This document shows, in pieces, positions 19,512 to 28,555 of a stretch of 64,000 nt of DNA (the first letter of the stretch is position 1; each line of letters starts with the position of its first letter). Position numbers and translations under genes: made by a program. The notes under the pieces were generated by a model. It did no database searches. It was not told where the DNA came from and saw nothing but the letters and a program-made list of their open reading frames with translations. This DNA is from Methylobacteriaceae bacterium. Lineage in GTDB: Bacteria; Pseudomonadota; Alphaproteobacteria; Rhizobiales; Beijerinckiaceae. Location: the NCBI GenBank assembly GCA_020638195.1, contig JACKJC010000005.1, positions 62,001-126,000 on the forward strand, read 5' to 3'.

Positions 19512-21182
19512 ATGACGCATTCCCGGGAAGAACTGGTTTTTGTCGCGCTTGGCGGCCTTGGCGAAATCGGCCGCAATGCGGCGCTCTACGGTTTCGGCGC
19601 GCCCGGCCGCCGCAAGTGGATCATGGTGGATTGCGGCCTGTCCTTCGCCGGCCCCGATCTTCCCGGCATCGACCTCGTGTTTCCCGACGTCTCCTACATC
19701 GAAAAGATCCGCAAGGACCTGCTCGGCCTCGTCATCACCCACGCGCACGAGGACCATATCGGCGCTATCGCGGCGCTCTGGCCGAAGCTCGGTTGCAAGG
19801 TCTATGCGACGCGCTTCGCCATCGGCCTGCTCGAAGCCCGCCGCCTCGGCGAGCCCGGCGCGCCCAAGGTCGAGATCGAGGAAATCCGGCAGGGCGGCCG
19901 CTTCACGCTCGGCCCGTTCGACATCGAGCCCGTGGCCATGTCGCATTCCATCCCCGAAAGCTGCGCGCTCGTGCTGCGGACCCCGGGAGGAACGGCCGTG
20001 CATACCGGCGACTGGAAGCTCGATCCCGAGCCCGGCGTCGGCCAGCCGACCGACGAAGCGCGGTTGCTGGCGGTCGGCGAGGAGGGCGTCGACGTCCTCA
20101 TCTGCGATTCCACCAATATCGTGCGCGAGGGCCAGAGTCCGTCGGAAGGCGAAGTCGCGCGCACCCTGCGCGAAATCATCGGCAATGCGTCGGGACGCGT
20201 TGTGGTCACCACCTTCGCCTCCAATCTTGCGCGCGTGAAAGCCGTGGCGCTGGCGGCGGAGGCCGCGGGGCGCTCCGTCATCGTCGTCGGCCGTTCGCTC
20301 GAGCGCGTGATCGAAGTCGGCCGCGACTGCGGCTATCTCGATGGCGTCAAGCCGTTCCTGGGGCCGCAGAGTTTTTCGGATCTGGCGCGGAACAAGGTGG
20401 TCGTGATCGCGACCGGCAGCCAGGGCGAGCAGCGAGCGGCGATGGCGCGCATCGGTACGCGCGAACACCCCTCGATCAAGCTCGCCAGCGGCGATACCGT
20501 GATCTTTTCCTCGCGCACCATCCCCGGCAACGAGCGCGAGGTGAACGCCATCATCAACGGCCTGATTGATCAGGGGCTGGAGGTCATCACCGACCGGCTG
20601 GCGCTCGTCCATTGCTCCGGCCATCCGCGTCGCGGCGAGGTCGGCCGGCTCTATCAATTGCTCAAGCCCAAGGCGCTCATTCCCGCGCACGGCGAGCCGC
20701 TGCATCTCTCCGAACATGCCGCCTTCGCAAAGGCCGAGGGCATCGAGCATGTTCTCTCGCCGCGCGACGGCGATATCGTCGTGCTCGCCCCGGGCGCGCC
20801 AGCCGTCATCGGCCAGGCGCCGGTCGGCCGCATGGTCGAGGACGGCGCGGTGATGATCCCGGCCAATGACGAGGCCATCGCCCAGCGTGCGCGGCTCGCG
20901 TTTGCGGGCGTCGTCTCGATCGCGATCGCGCTGACCGCCAAGGGCGAGCTTGCCGGCGATCCCGATGTCGTCATGTCGGGCGTCCCCGAGCGCGACCGCA
21001 ACGGCGCCATGCTCGACGCTGTCGTCGACGAAACTATATTTTCGACCATCGACGGTCTGTCGCGCGCCAAGCGCCGCGACGCCGACGCGGTCGCAAACGC
21101 CGTCGAGCGCGCGGTTAGAAGCGCGCTCGGCCAGGCCTGGGGCAAGCGGCCCCAGGTGCATGTCCTCATTCTCGAAGTCTGA
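19512..21182 (+). CDS. rnj: Ribonuclease J
   Basis: A 556-residue metallo-beta-lactamase/beta-CASP ribonuclease involved in rRNA maturation and mRNA decay, with endonuclease and 5'-3' exonuclease activity in characterised members. The zinc-binding motif HAHEDH is at 77-82. The beta-CASP part contains CDSTNIVREGQSPSEGEV and VVTTFASNLARV, and the C-terminal HCSGHPRRGE and PAHGEPLHL motifs complete the active site. The ATG follows the birA stop without a gap, so the two are probably co-translated. Confidence 0.95.
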   Translation: MTHSREELVFVALGGLGEIGRNAALYGFGAPGRRKWIMVDCGLSFAGPDLPGIDLVFPDVSYIEKIRKDLLGLVITHAHEDHIGAIAALWPKLGCKVYATRFAIGLLEARRLGEPGAPKVEIEEIRQGGRFTLGPFDIEPVAMSHSIPESCALVLRTPGGTAVHTGDWKLDPEPGVGQPTDEARLLAVGEEGVDVLICDSTNIVREGQSPSEGEVARTLREIIGNASGRVVVTTFASNLARVKAVALAAEAAGRSVIVVGRSLERVIEVGRDCGYLDGVKPFLGPQSFSDLARNKVVVIATGSQGEQRAAMARIGTREHPSIKLASGDTVIFSSRTIPGNEREVNAIINGLIDQGLEVITDRLALVHCSGHPRRGEVGRLYQLLKPKALIPAHGEPLHLSEHAAFAKAEGIEHVLSPRDGDIVVLAPGAPAVIGQAPVGRMVEDGAVMIPANDEAIAQRARLAFAGVVSIAIALTAKGELAGDPDVVMSGVPERDRNGAMLDAVVDETIFSTIDGLSRAKRRDADAVANAVERAVRSALGQAWGKRPQVHVLILEV

Positions 21183-21196
21183 AACCGGAGAAAGCC

Positions 21197-21601
21197 ATGA
21201 TCGGTCGCCTCAACCACGTCGCCATCGCGGTCAAGGATCTCGAAAAGTCGGCCGCGCTCTATCGCGACACGCTGGGCGCCAAAGTGTCGGCGCCGCAGCC
21301 CGAGCCCAATCACGGCGTCACCGTGGTCTTTATCGAACTGCCCAACACCAAGATCGAGCTGCTGCAGCCGCTTGGCGCGGATTCGCCGATCGCGAAATTC
21401 CTGGAAAAGAACCCGGACGGCGGCATGCACCACGTCTGCTACGAGGTCGACGATATTCTCGTTGCCCGCGATCATCTGAAGGCCAAGGGCGCGCGCGTGC
21501 TCGGCGACGGCAATCCGAAGATCGGCGCCCACGGCAAGCCCGTGCTGTTCCTGCACCCCAAGGACTTCAACGGCACGCTGGTCGAGATCGAGCAGGTCTG
21601 A
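21197..21601 (+). CDS. mce: Methylmalonyl-CoA epimerase
   Basis: A 134-residue VOC-fold enzyme that interconverts (S)- and (R)-methylmalonyl-CoA in propionyl-CoA breakdown. Metal ligands are visible at His7 (LNHVAIAV), His78/79 (GGMHHVCYEV) and Glu130 (LVEIEQ), with a further acidic residue at Glu54. The length and the N-terminal IGRLNHVAIAVKDL pattern are typical. It lies 14 bp after rnj with a GGAGAAAG ribosome site, an order common in Hyphomicrobiales. Confidence 0.93.
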   Translation: MIGRLNHVAIAVKDLEKSAALYRDTLGAKVSAPQPEPNHGVTVVFIELPNTKIELLQPLGADSPIAKFLEKNPDGGMHHVCYEVDDILVARDHLKAKGARVLGDGNPKIGAHGKPVLFLHPKDFNGTLVEIEQV

Positions 21602-21621
21602 GGGCAGGCGGCGCGCTGGAC

Positions 21622-21864
21622 ATGACCCTTCCCGTTCCAATTCCCATGGCGATCGCGATCTATTTCACTACGTGGTGGATCGTGCTCTTCGCCATCCTGC
21701 CGCTCGGCGTGCGCTCGCAGCACGAGAACGAGGAGGGCCGGCTGCTCGGCACCGACCCGGGCGCGCCCGTCGCGCCGAAATTGCTGATGAAGGCGGGCCT
21801 GACGACGTTGGTTTCGGCCATCCTCTTCGTCCTGCTGATGGTCTATATCGCCTGGCAGGGTTGA
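21622..21864 (+). CDS. DUF1467 family small membrane protein
   Basis: An 80-residue protein with two membrane helices (about 8-27, IAIYFTTWWIVLFAILPLG, and about 59-77, LTTLVSAILFVLLMVYIAW). The loop RSQHENEEGRLLGTDPGAP between them is characteristic of the alphaproteobacterial DUF1467 family. The function is unknown. It follows mce after 20 bp, as often seen, and is probably co-transcribed. Confidence 0.85.
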   Translation: MTLPVPIPMAIAIYFTTWWIVLFAILPLGVRSQHENEEGRLLGTDPGAPVAPKLLMKAGLTTLVSAILFVLLMVYIAWQG

Positions 21865-21905
21865 CCCTGAGGGCGCCTGCGGCTACTCCCGGAGCGCCCG
21901 CAAGG

Positions 21906-21981
21906 GAGCGCGTAGCTCAGTCGGTAGAGCATCTGACTTTTAATCAGAGGGTCCTGGGTTCGAGTCCCAGCGCGCTCACCA
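21906..21981 (+). tRNA. tRNA-Lys (anticodon TTT)
   Basis: A 76-nt cloverleaf: acceptor GAGCGCG with CGCGCTC, D-arm GCTCAGTCGGTAGAGC, anticodon stem TCTGA/TCAGA with loop CTTTTAA (TTT at 21939-21941), T-arm CTGGG-TTCGAGT-CCCAG, and an encoded CCA (21979-21981). Confidence 0.97.
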
Positions 21982-22032
21982 TTAACCGAAGCGAAAACAA
22001 GACATTGCCGGTCGTTTCGGATGGTCGGGTCA

Positions 22033-22929
22033 TCAAGAGGAAAGCTTGGCGGCCAGGAAATCTCCGGCGCGCGCGAGCGCCTTTTGCGCCTCCGGCAGTT
22101 CCGCGAACATCTGGAACACGTGGATCATCGGTTCATGGATATCCAGTTCGCAATCGACGCCGGCTTCACGCGCCCGTCCGACCAGAGCGGTTGAATCGTC
22201 GAGAATGACTTCGCGGCCGCCGCATTGCACGAGCATGGGAGGCAGCCCGCGCAAATCGGCGAACAGCGGCGAGGCCAGCGGCGCGCGCGCATCGCCCGTC
22301 TTTCCGAGATAGCCTTTCGCCATGCCGAGGATCATCGCCCGTTGGTGCATGGGATCGCGCGTGTCGCGCGTGTCGTAGGATGCGCCGCTGGCGGTCATGT
22401 CCGTCCATGGCGACATGAGATAGGCGGCGCAGGGCAGGGGGAGCCGGGCCTCGCGCGCGGCCAGCATGCAGGCGAGCGCCAGCCCGCCGCCGGCGCTGTC
22501 GCCGGCAATCGCGATCCGCCCGGGCGCATGGCCGCTCTCGAGCAGCCAGCGGTACGCGGCGAGGGCGTCTTCGACAGGCGCGGGAAAGAGATGTTCGGGC
22601 GTGAGCCGATAGTCGATGGCAAGAACGCGCGCCTCCGCGGCTTCCGACAGGCGCTGGATGATATCGCGGTGCGAGCGAATCGAGCCGATGCGGAAGCCGC
22701 CACCGTGCAGATAGAGAATGATGCGGGTGGGATCGGCGCCGGGCGCGGCGATCCATTCGGCGTCGATGGCGCCGATCGTGAAACGCTCGACAGGCCAGAC
22801 GCGAGCGCGCGCCACGAAGGCGGCGTCCCAATCGTCGCGCATGTGCTGGACGGTCGTGTCGCGCGTCCAGCGCGCGTAGATATTGCGCAGGCCGGCGACG
22901 ACCGCATCGACCGGATCGTCCGCGCTCAT
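22033..22929 (-). CDS. Alpha/beta hydrolase (hormone-sensitive-lipase family)
   Basis: A 298-residue cytoplasmic esterase-like enzyme of the HSL (family IV) group. The oxyanion motif HGGG is at 75-78 and the nucleophile motif GDSAGG has Ser145; an aspartate near 244 (ILDDS) and His270 (EPMIHVFQ) complete the triad. No signal peptide. It is the last gene of the dioxygenase operon and overlaps the stop of the upstream SDR by 4 bp (ATGA). In context it could hydrolyse an ester, lactone or ring-cleavage product; the substrate is unknown. Confidence 0.88.
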   Translation of the reverse strand: MSADDPVDAVVAGLRNIYARWTRDTTVQHMRDDWDAAFVARARVWPVERFTIGAIDAEWIAAPGADPTRIILYLHGGGFRIGSIRSHRDIIQRLSEAAEARVLAIDYRLTPEHLFPAPVEDALAAYRWLLESGHAPGRIAIAGDSAGGGLALACMLAAREARLPLPCAAYLMSPWTDMTASGASYDTRDTRDPMHQRAMILGMAKGYLGKTGDARAPLASPLFADLRGLPPMLVQCGGREVILDDSTALVGRAREAGVDCELDIHEPMIHVFQMFAELPEAQKALARAGDFLAAKLSS

Positions 22930-23666
22930 GCCCCGCCGACGCCCATGCCGCCGGAGACGCCCAGCGTCTCGCCGGTGATGAAGCCCGCCTCGCGCGAGGC
23001 GAGAAACAGAATGGCCGCCGCCACTTCCTCCGGCGTGCCGAGGCGCCGCAGAAGCGTCATGCCGCGCATGGCGTCGAGCAGCTTTTCACCGCCATCCTGC
23101 ACCGCGCCTTGCAGCATCGGCGTGTCGATCGGGCCCGGCGCTACGACGTTTGCGGTGATGGCGTAGCGCGCATTTTCGCGCGCGATCGACTTGGTGAAGC
23201 CGATGACGCCCGCCTTCGCCGCCGCATAGACGGAACCGCCGCGCGACCCGAGACGCGCCGCCTCGGAGGCAATATTGATGATCCGGCCGAATTTCGCCTT
23301 CTGCATGGCCGGCAGCACAAGATGCGTCGTGCCGAAGACGGAGCCGAGGTTGATTCCGACCAGGCGACCCCAGTCCTCGGGCTTCGTTTCGGTGAAGAAG
23401 GCGTGCTGGTCGACGCCCGCATTATTGACGAGCGTGTCGAAGGGACCGTGCGCATTGACGATGCGTTGCAGCGCCGGATAATCGGTGACGTCGGCTTCCG
23501 CGAATGCCGCACCGGTCGCGCGGGAAAGCCCGTCGCCCGCCGTCGCGTCGCGGTCGATGAAGACGACACGCGCGCCGTCACGCGCGAATGCACGTACGAT
23601 CGCCGCGCCGATCCCCTTCGCGCCGCCCGTGACCAGCGCCGCGCGCCCGGCGAAGGCGCCGCTCAT
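22926..23666 (-). CDS. SDR family oxidoreductase
   Basis: A 246-residue classical short-chain dehydrogenase with TGGAKGIG at 13-20, NNAG at about 81-84, Ser134, Tyr147 and Lys151 (YAAAK). An aspartate at the end of the second strand (FIDRD) suggests NAD as cofactor. The C-terminus GETLGVSGGMG is standard. The ATG overlaps the stop of the crotonase-fold gene before it (ATGAG). In this operon it may oxidise a cis-dihydrodiol or a 3-hydroxyacyl-CoA; both roles are known for SDRs and the sequence does not decide. Confidence 0.87.
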   Translation of the reverse strand: MSGAFAGRAALVTGGAKGIGAAIVRAFARDGARVVFIDRDATAGDGLSRATGAAFAEADVTDYPALQRIVNAHGPFDTLVNNAGVDQHAFFTETKPEDWGRLVGINLGSVFGTTHLVLPAMQKAKFGRIINIASEAARLGSRGGSVYAAAKAGVIGFTKSIARENARYAITANVVAPGPIDTPMLQGAVQDGGEKLLDAMRGMTLLRRLGTPEEVAAAILFLASREAGFITGETLGVSGGMGVGGA

Positions 23667-24454
23667 TTGCCGGTGAAGACGGGCTTGCGGCGCTCGATGA
23701 CGGCGGCGAGGCCTTCGCGCGCGTCGGCCGTGCCGGACAGTTCGGACACAGTGCGCGCTTCTTCCGACAGGCAGGCGTCGACGCCCGTGCCGACGCCAGA
23801 CCACAGAAGCCGCTTGGCGGCGGCCATCGCCTTCGGCGCGCCGGCGGCGAGTTCGTGCGCCCAGGCGGTTGCCGCCTTTTCCAGTTCGGCTTCCGGCACG
23901 ATGCGATTGATGATGCCGAGCTCCTTCGCCTGCGCGGCGGTCAGGATCGGATTGGTGAGCACGATTTCGGCAGCGCGGCGCAGGCCGACGATACGGGGCA
24001 ATGTGACGGAGACGCCGGCGTCCGGCGCCATGCCGACGCGCGTCGCGCCCGCGAGGAATTTCGCCGTATCCGCGGCTATGACGAGATCGGAGGCGCAGAC
24101 GAGGCCGAAACCGCCGCCGCCCGCCGCAAAGCCGTGCACGGCGGAGATGACGGGGGCTTCCAGCCGCATCAGGCCCGTCACGGCGTTCTGCAGCCAGGCG
24201 GTGGCGACGCGCAAATAATCGGGCATGTGTTCGCCCTTGGAGGCGAACGTATGCACGTCGCCGCCGGCGCAGAAATTCTTGCCGGCGCCCTTGATGAGCG
24301 CGACGCGCACGTCGGGCCTTCCGTGCAATCCCATCACCGCTTCGCAAAGCGCCTTCAGGAAATCCACGTTCATGCCGTTGGAAAATTCGGGGCGGTTGAG
24401 CGTGATGGTCGCGACGCCGCCGGCGACGTCGGTGAGCACGAGATTTTCCGACAT
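23663..24454 (-). CDS. Enoyl-CoA hydratase/isomerase family protein (PaaG-like active site)
   Basis: A 263-residue crotonase-fold enzyme. The CoA-binding/oxyanion segments KNFCAGGD (59-66) and VHGFAAGGGGFG (106-117) are present. The first classical hydratase glutamate is missing (GGGGFGLVCASD). An aspartate in GMAPDAGVS (Asp145) aligns with the catalytic Asp of PaaG-type ring-opening isomerases, so isomerase or oxepin-forming chemistry is more likely than simple hydration; this is inference. An in-frame TTG 12 bases upstream of the chosen ATG is an alternative start. Confidence 0.87.
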   Translation of the reverse strand: MSENLVLTDVAGGVATITLNRPEFSNGMNVDFLKALCEAVMGLHGRPDVRVALIKGAGKNFCAGGDVHTFASKGEHMPDYLRVATAWLQNAVTGLMRLEAPVISAVHGFAAGGGGFGLVCASDLVIAADTAKFLAGATRVGMAPDAGVSVTLPRIVGLRRAAEIVLTNPILTAAQAKELGIINRIVPEAELEKAATAWAHELAAGAPKAMAAAKRLLWSGVGTGVDACLSEEARTVSELSGTADAREGLAAVIERRKPVFTGK

Positions 24455-24469
24455 GCTTCGCGGCAACCT

Positions 24470-24961
24470 TTAGATGATGAAGGACATTGTGTAGATGGCG
24501 CGGTCGTTGTTGACGAGCGCGACCTTCTTGCGGGCGAGTTTGAAACCGTCGCCCGCGCGACGCAACGTATATTCGTTGCGCGAGCCCCAGAGGGTCTCGC
24601 CGCGCGCGCTCGATTCGAACACAAGCGAGTTTGCGCCGACGCGGATGTCGTCGCCCTCGCGTCCCAGCAGTTCGATATTGCCAATGATGCGTCGCAGACT
24701 CGAGCGCGGATCCTGCGTGTAGCGCTTTCCTGACAGGAGTTGGCGCACGCGCAGGCCGATGCGCGAGCGATTGTCGTAGATGATCGACATTTCCTTCTCG
24801 GGATCGATGTCCGCGCCATTGGCTGGAACCCAGTAGATGGCGTCGTCGGTCCAGAGCTCCTCCCATTCCTCGTAGCGATGTTCATCGGCGAGGCGGGCCT
24901 CATGGAACAGGAACTGCTCCACGTCGTGCATGAGTTCGCTGTCGGCGCGGGTCGCGAGCAT
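24470..24961 (-). CDS. Aromatic-ring-hydroxylating dioxygenase, beta subunit
   Basis: A 163-residue small subunit of a Rieske non-haem iron oxygenase, of the cystatin-like NTF2/SnoaL fold. The N-terminal EQFLFHEARLADEHRYEEWE followed by LWTDDAIYWVPAN is characteristic of the family, as is the C-terminal block from VALVNNDRAIYTMSFII. The beta subunit is structural in the alpha3beta3 enzyme. The ATG overlaps the stop of the alpha-subunit gene (ATGA), which fixes the pair as one enzyme. Confidence 0.93.
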   Translation of the reverse strand: MLATRADSELMHDVEQFLFHEARLADEHRYEEWEELWTDDAIYWVPANGADIDPEKEMSIIYDNRSRIGLRVRQLLSGKRYTQDPRSSLRRIIGNIELLGREGDDIRVGANSLVFESSARGETLWGSRNEYTLRRAGDGFKLARKKVALVNNDRAIYTMSFII

Positions 24962-26220
24962 CAGGGCTGCTCCATCAATGAACGATAATGTTTCCAGATG
25001 CCGCGCGAAGGAACTTCGTCGGTGGCGTGTGCGACGAGGAAGCCATCGTCGTCGCGGCGCTCGCGATGTTCGCCGCGGCCGAGGAAGACCCAGTCCGTGT
25101 CATGCGCCTCCATGCCGCGCTGCGTACGCTCGTACATTTCGGAATCGTCCGCCAGCAGGAAGCCGGCAGGGCCGACAGAACCCATGGTCTGCTGGCGCAT
25201 GCGGCGGTTCAGGTCCGGCGCGCCCTTGAATTGCAGCGCGGTGACATGCTGGACGCTGTCGTTCACGCCGAGCGGCTGGATGACGAACATCTGGATCTCG
25301 GCGATGAAGAGGTTCGGGAAGATCATGACGTGCGGCGTGCCGTCGATCATGATTTCGCGCGCTTTCTTTTCGCCATAGGCCGCGTTCATGCGCGATACAT
25401 AATCCGGCAGTTTTTCGGGCGTCGTCCCGAACCAGCTGAGCAGCGCGTCGCGCTTGCGGAATTCCGGGCGCAGGTCGAGTTCGGTATGGCCATTGCCATA
25501 GTCGCGCGTCAGCGCTGTCGACTTCGCGCCATAAAGGCCGCCGATGGCGCTGTCGGCGACGCTGAAGATCGAGGAATGCACGAAGGCCGGGTGATAGCCG
25601 TCGGTCTCGTTCTCGAGAATGAACTTCCAGTTCGCCTTCACGCGATGTTTCAAGAAACCGGCGGTGATCTCGATCTCGCCTTGCGGCGCATTATCGCACA
25701 GCCGATCAATCGTTTCGGCCGCGCCGCCGAGATGTTCCTCGAGGCTTGGGCCCTCGGTCGCGAAAGAGCCGAAGACGAAACCGCGATAGGAGGCGATGCG
25801 TGGCACGCGGCCAAGGCCGTGCTTGGATTTGTCGAGGCCTTCGTAGCCCTCGGGGAAGGCATAGCCTAAAAGCTTGCCGTCCGAGCCGAAATTCCAGGCG
25901 TGGAACGGGCAAGTGTGCATCGGCGAATTGCCCTTTTCCTTCGGGCAGACCTGGTTGCCGCGATGCGTGCAGCGGTTGAGCAGCAGATGCACCTGGCCAT
26001 CGCCGCCACGGCTCATGATGATCGGCTGCAAGCCGATCGATTTCAGCACGTAGTCGTGCGCGTTGGGGATCTCGCTCTCGTGACCGACATAGACCCAGGT
26101 GCGGTACCAGATCTTTTCCAGCTCCAGTTCGAAGATCGCGGGATCGCGATAGAGCGTGCCGCGCACGCGGTCGGGCAGGATCATGTCGCCCCAGGCGGGC
26201 GTGGGGGCCATCATGTTCAT
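24961..26220 (-). CDS. Aromatic-ring-hydroxylating dioxygenase, alpha subunit (Rieske)
   Basis: The 419-residue catalytic subunit of a Rieske ring-hydroxylating oxygenase. The [2Fe-2S] Rieske ligands are Cys84-x-His86 and Cys104-x2-His107. The mononuclear iron site has Asp207, His210 and His215 (ETDGYHPAFVH), with a later acidic residue (around ADDSEMYE) as probable third ligand. A GGAGAAAG ribosome site precedes the first ATG of MNMMAP. No ferredoxin or reductase gene is nearby, so electron supply must come from elsewhere. An operator-like palindrome lies just upstream. The substrate is unknown; alkylated aromatic acids or their CoA esters fit the context. Confidence 0.94.
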   Translation of the reverse strand: MNMMAPTPAWGDMILPDRVRGTLYRDPAIFELELEKIWYRTWVYVGHESEIPNAHDYVLKSIGLQPIIMSRGGDGQVHLLLNRCTHRGNQVCPKEKGNSPMHTCPFHAWNFGSDGKLLGYAFPEGYEGLDKSKHGLGRVPRIASYRGFVFGSFATEGPSLEEHLGGAAETIDRLCDNAPQGEIEITAGFLKHRVKANWKFILENETDGYHPAFVHSSIFSVADSAIGGLYGAKSTALTRDYGNGHTELDLRPEFRKRDALLSWFGTTPEKLPDYVSRMNAAYGEKKAREIMIDGTPHVMIFPNLFIAEIQMFVIQPLGVNDSVQHVTALQFKGAPDLNRRMRQQTMGSVGPAGFLLADDSEMYERTQRGMEAHDTDWVFLGRGEHRERRDDDGFLVAHATDEVPSRGIWKHYRSLMEQP

Positions 26221-26241
26221 CGGCTTTCTCCGATTTAAAAT

Positions 26242-26259
26242 AATCCGACCAGTCGTTCT
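26242..26259. promoter_or_regulatory. Putative TetR operator, site A (dioxygenase operon)
   Basis: AATCCG-accagt-CGTTCT, an imperfect 18-bp version of the AAACCG-N6-CGGTTT palindrome also found at 34326 and 36326. It is centred about 30 bp before the start codon of the dioxygenase alpha gene, a good position for repression. Flanking AT-rich DNA may hold the promoter. Confidence 0.55.
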
Positions 26260-26336
26260 ATTATTAAGGCTGGATGTGTGCGGGTCAAGGGAGGGGCGCA
26301 CAGAATACCGCGGCCGGCGCGCCCCTCGGGTTTCGT

Positions 26337-27485
26337 TTATTTCACAGGCTTGTAGCTGAGAGTCGCGAAATCGGCCTGCATGATCTGGACCTTCTGGTCC
26401 GAGAAGCGCTTGCCGACGCCGAAGCTGATCGGCGCCATCACGCCGGTCTGCAGGTCCTTGGTCTTTTCGATCTCCGAAATGGCGCAGGCCCGCGTCAGCG
26501 CCTTGCCGCATTTGCGAAAGGCCTCGACGAGAACGCGCCCAGCGGCATAGCCGGCCTCGGTGTAGCGATTGATGCCCTTCACCTCGGCCTCGGTCAGATG
26601 CTTCTTGGCCTTCTCGATGAAGGCTTTACCGGCGGGGCCGGCGAGCGGTTCGACATAGTCGACCGCGTAGAGGCCGTCGCTGGCGGGCCCGGCGAGCTTC
26701 AGCACGACCTCGATGCGACCGGGCCAGAAGATTCCGACCGCCGGCTTGTAGGCGAGTTTTTCGAGCTCTTTGATCATCGCCACATTCTCGGAGATGATGC
26801 CGCCCGCGAGAAACACTTCAGCGCCGGATTCCTTCAGGCGCAGCATGTCTGACGCGAAGTCCGTCTGCCCCTTCTTGTAGCTGCCGGAATAGACGACATT
26901 GAGCTTCTTCGCCTTCACGATCGTGTCGAAGCCCTCGCGCACCAGCAGGCCGTAATCGTCGTCTTGAGTGACGATGCCCCATTTCTTCCCCGGAAACTTG
27001 TCGGCGAGGAAGGCGGTCAGCTCCTTGATGCCTTGCGTATAGACCTGTCCGAGCGCGAACACGTTCTTGCGCGCGGGCTCGAAGATTTGCGACACGGGCG
27101 CCGACGAGATGATGGTCGGCACGCCGGATTTCTCCAGCACCGGCATGGCGGCGATCGACTGGCCGGAGCCGGAAATACCGACGACGGAAAAGACCTTGTC
27201 GACGTCGATCACCTTGCGCAGGCCTTGCAGCGTGCGCGCGGTGACATAGCCGTCGTCTTCCGAGATCATCTTGATTTTGCGGCCGTTGACGCCGGCCTCG
27301 TTGGCCTCGGCGAAAGCGAGCTTCAGGCCGCTCGAATGCGCCTTGCCGAGCAGGGCCGGCGGGCCGGTGAAGGGATCGACCTCGCCGATCAGGATTTCGG
27401 TGTCCGTCACGCCTTGTTCTGCGGCAAGCGCCGGCGCGCCGTGCAGTGCGAGAGCGGCGAGCGCGGTCGCAAACATGTATCGCAT
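26337..27485 (-). CDS. Branched-chain-type ABC transporter substrate-binding protein
   Basis: A 382-residue periplasmic ligand-binding protein (Leu/Ile/Val-binding-protein fold) with a signal peptide (1-21, cleavage after ALA). The mature protein begins EQGVTDTEILIGEVDPFTGP, the usual opening of this family, and ends in the C-terminal lobe with a YTEAGYAAGRVLVEA stretch. A GGGAGG ribosome site precedes the ATG. It is the last gene of an importer operon that also carries an acyl-CoA ligase. Members in such contexts often bind aromatic or long-chain acids; the ligand here is not known. Confidence 0.92.
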   Translation of the reverse strand: MRYMFATALAALALHGAPALAAEQGVTDTEILIGEVDPFTGPPALLGKAHSSGLKLAFAEANEAGVNGRKIKMISEDDGYVTARTLQGLRKVIDVDKVFSVVGISGSGQSIAAMPVLEKSGVPTIISSAPVSQIFEPARKNVFALGQVYTQGIKELTAFLADKFPGKKWGIVTQDDDYGLLVREGFDTIVKAKKLNVVYSGSYKKGQTDFASDMLRLKESGAEVFLAGGIISENVAMIKELEKLAYKPAVGIFWPGRIEVVLKLAGPASDGLYAVDYVEPLAGPAGKAFIEKAKKHLTEAEVKGINRYTEAGYAAGRVLVEAFRKCGKALTRACAISEIEKTKDLQTGVMAPISFGVGKRFSDQKVQIMQADFATLSYKPVK

Positions 27486-27508
27486 GGTTTCCTCCCCTTC
27501 ATTATGAC

Positions 27509-28555
27509 TCAGTACTTTAGCGGCCAATGCGTCCAGAGCCGCTTGGCGTCGCGCCACACGCCGACGAGGCCGCGCGGCTCGAACCTCAGGAACAGGATGA
27601 TCGCCACACCATAGGCGATGCTCTTGACCTCGTGCACCCCCGTCGACAGCAGGCTCTCCAGCGCGCCGCCGAACCAGCTGAAGAGAATGCGGATGGCTTC
27701 CGGCAAGAGGACGATGAACACCGTGCCGAGAACGGCGCCAAGCGCCGACCCGAGGCCGCCGACGATCAGGATCGCCAGCGCCTCGATACTGAACAGGAAG
27801 GGGAAGCCTTCCACGCTCACGAAGCTGAGATAGATGCCCATCAAGGCGCCGGCTATGCCGGTGATGAAGGCGCTGGTCATGAAGGCATAGAGCTTGAAAG
27901 CCTGCAGGTTGACGCCCATCGTGCGCGCCGCGATGTCGTTGTCGCGGATCGCCATGAAGGCGCGCCCGATGCGGCTGCGCTGGATGTTGAGGCAAGCGAA
28001 CAGGGCGATCGCCGCCACGAGGGCGCAGAGCAGGGCGAAGGAGGTGTCGCTCGAGAAATCGAGCCCGAAGAACTCGGGACGTTGCACCGTGATCCCGCGC
28101 GCGCCGTCAGTGATCGATTTCGCTTCGAGAATGAGGTCCGCGATAATGTAGGAAAACGCGAGTGTCGTGATGGCAAGATACAGGCCGCGTAACCGCAGCG
28201 ACGGCAGGCCGACCACGATGGCGAACAACGCGGGCGCAATGCCGGCCGCCAGGAAGCCGAGCAGCGGATGCATGTTGTGCTTGGCGACGACGATCGCATA
28301 GCCGTAGGCCCCGAGCAGCAGGAAGCCGGCATGGCCGAGCGATATGAGACCGGTGAGCCCGGTCAGAAGGTTCAGACCGAGCGCCCCGGTCACCGTGATC
28401 AGGACGAGTGTGAGCAGGGACAGAACATAGGCATTGACGACGAAGGGCGCGGCAATGAGCGCGACGACCAGAACGCCCGCCCACGCCCACACGAGACGCG
28501 AGTCCGAGAGGACGATGAGATCGGCATAGGTTTCCTTGAAATCGCCGCTGCGCAT
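27509..28555 (-). CDS. Branched-chain-type ABC transporter permease (LivM family)
   Basis: A 348-residue inner-membrane permease with about nine to ten hydrophobic helices. The LivM-type motifs GLISLGHAGFLLLGAYGYAI and LRLRGLYLAITTLAFSYI are present. The ATG overlaps the stop of the livH-like gene (TGATG); a GTG one codon earlier is possible. It forms the translocation channel with the LivH-like subunit encoded just upstream. Confidence 0.93.
   Translation of the reverse strand: MRSGDFKETYADLIVLSDSRLVWAWAGVLVVALIAAPFVVNAYVLSLLTLVLITVTGALGLNLLTGLTGLISLGHAGFLLLGAYGYAIVVAKHNMHPLLGFLAAGIAPALFAIVVGLPSLRLRGLYLAITTLAFSYIIADLILEAKSITDGARGITVQRPEFFGLDFSSDTSFALLCALVAAIALFACLNIQRSRIGRAFMAIRDNDIAARTMGVNLQAFKLYAFMTSAFITGIAGALMGIYLSFVSVEGFPFLFSIEALAILIVGGLGSALGAVLGTVFIVLLPEAIRILFSWFGGALESLLSTGVHEVKSIAYGVAIILFLRFEPRGLVGVWRDAKRLWTHWPLKY

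Noticed and set aside
19080..21161. 693-codon open frame on the minus strand opposite birA and rnj
   Set aside because: It spans two well-supported genes on the other strand, has no motif or ribosome site, and its composition is that of an antisense shadow.
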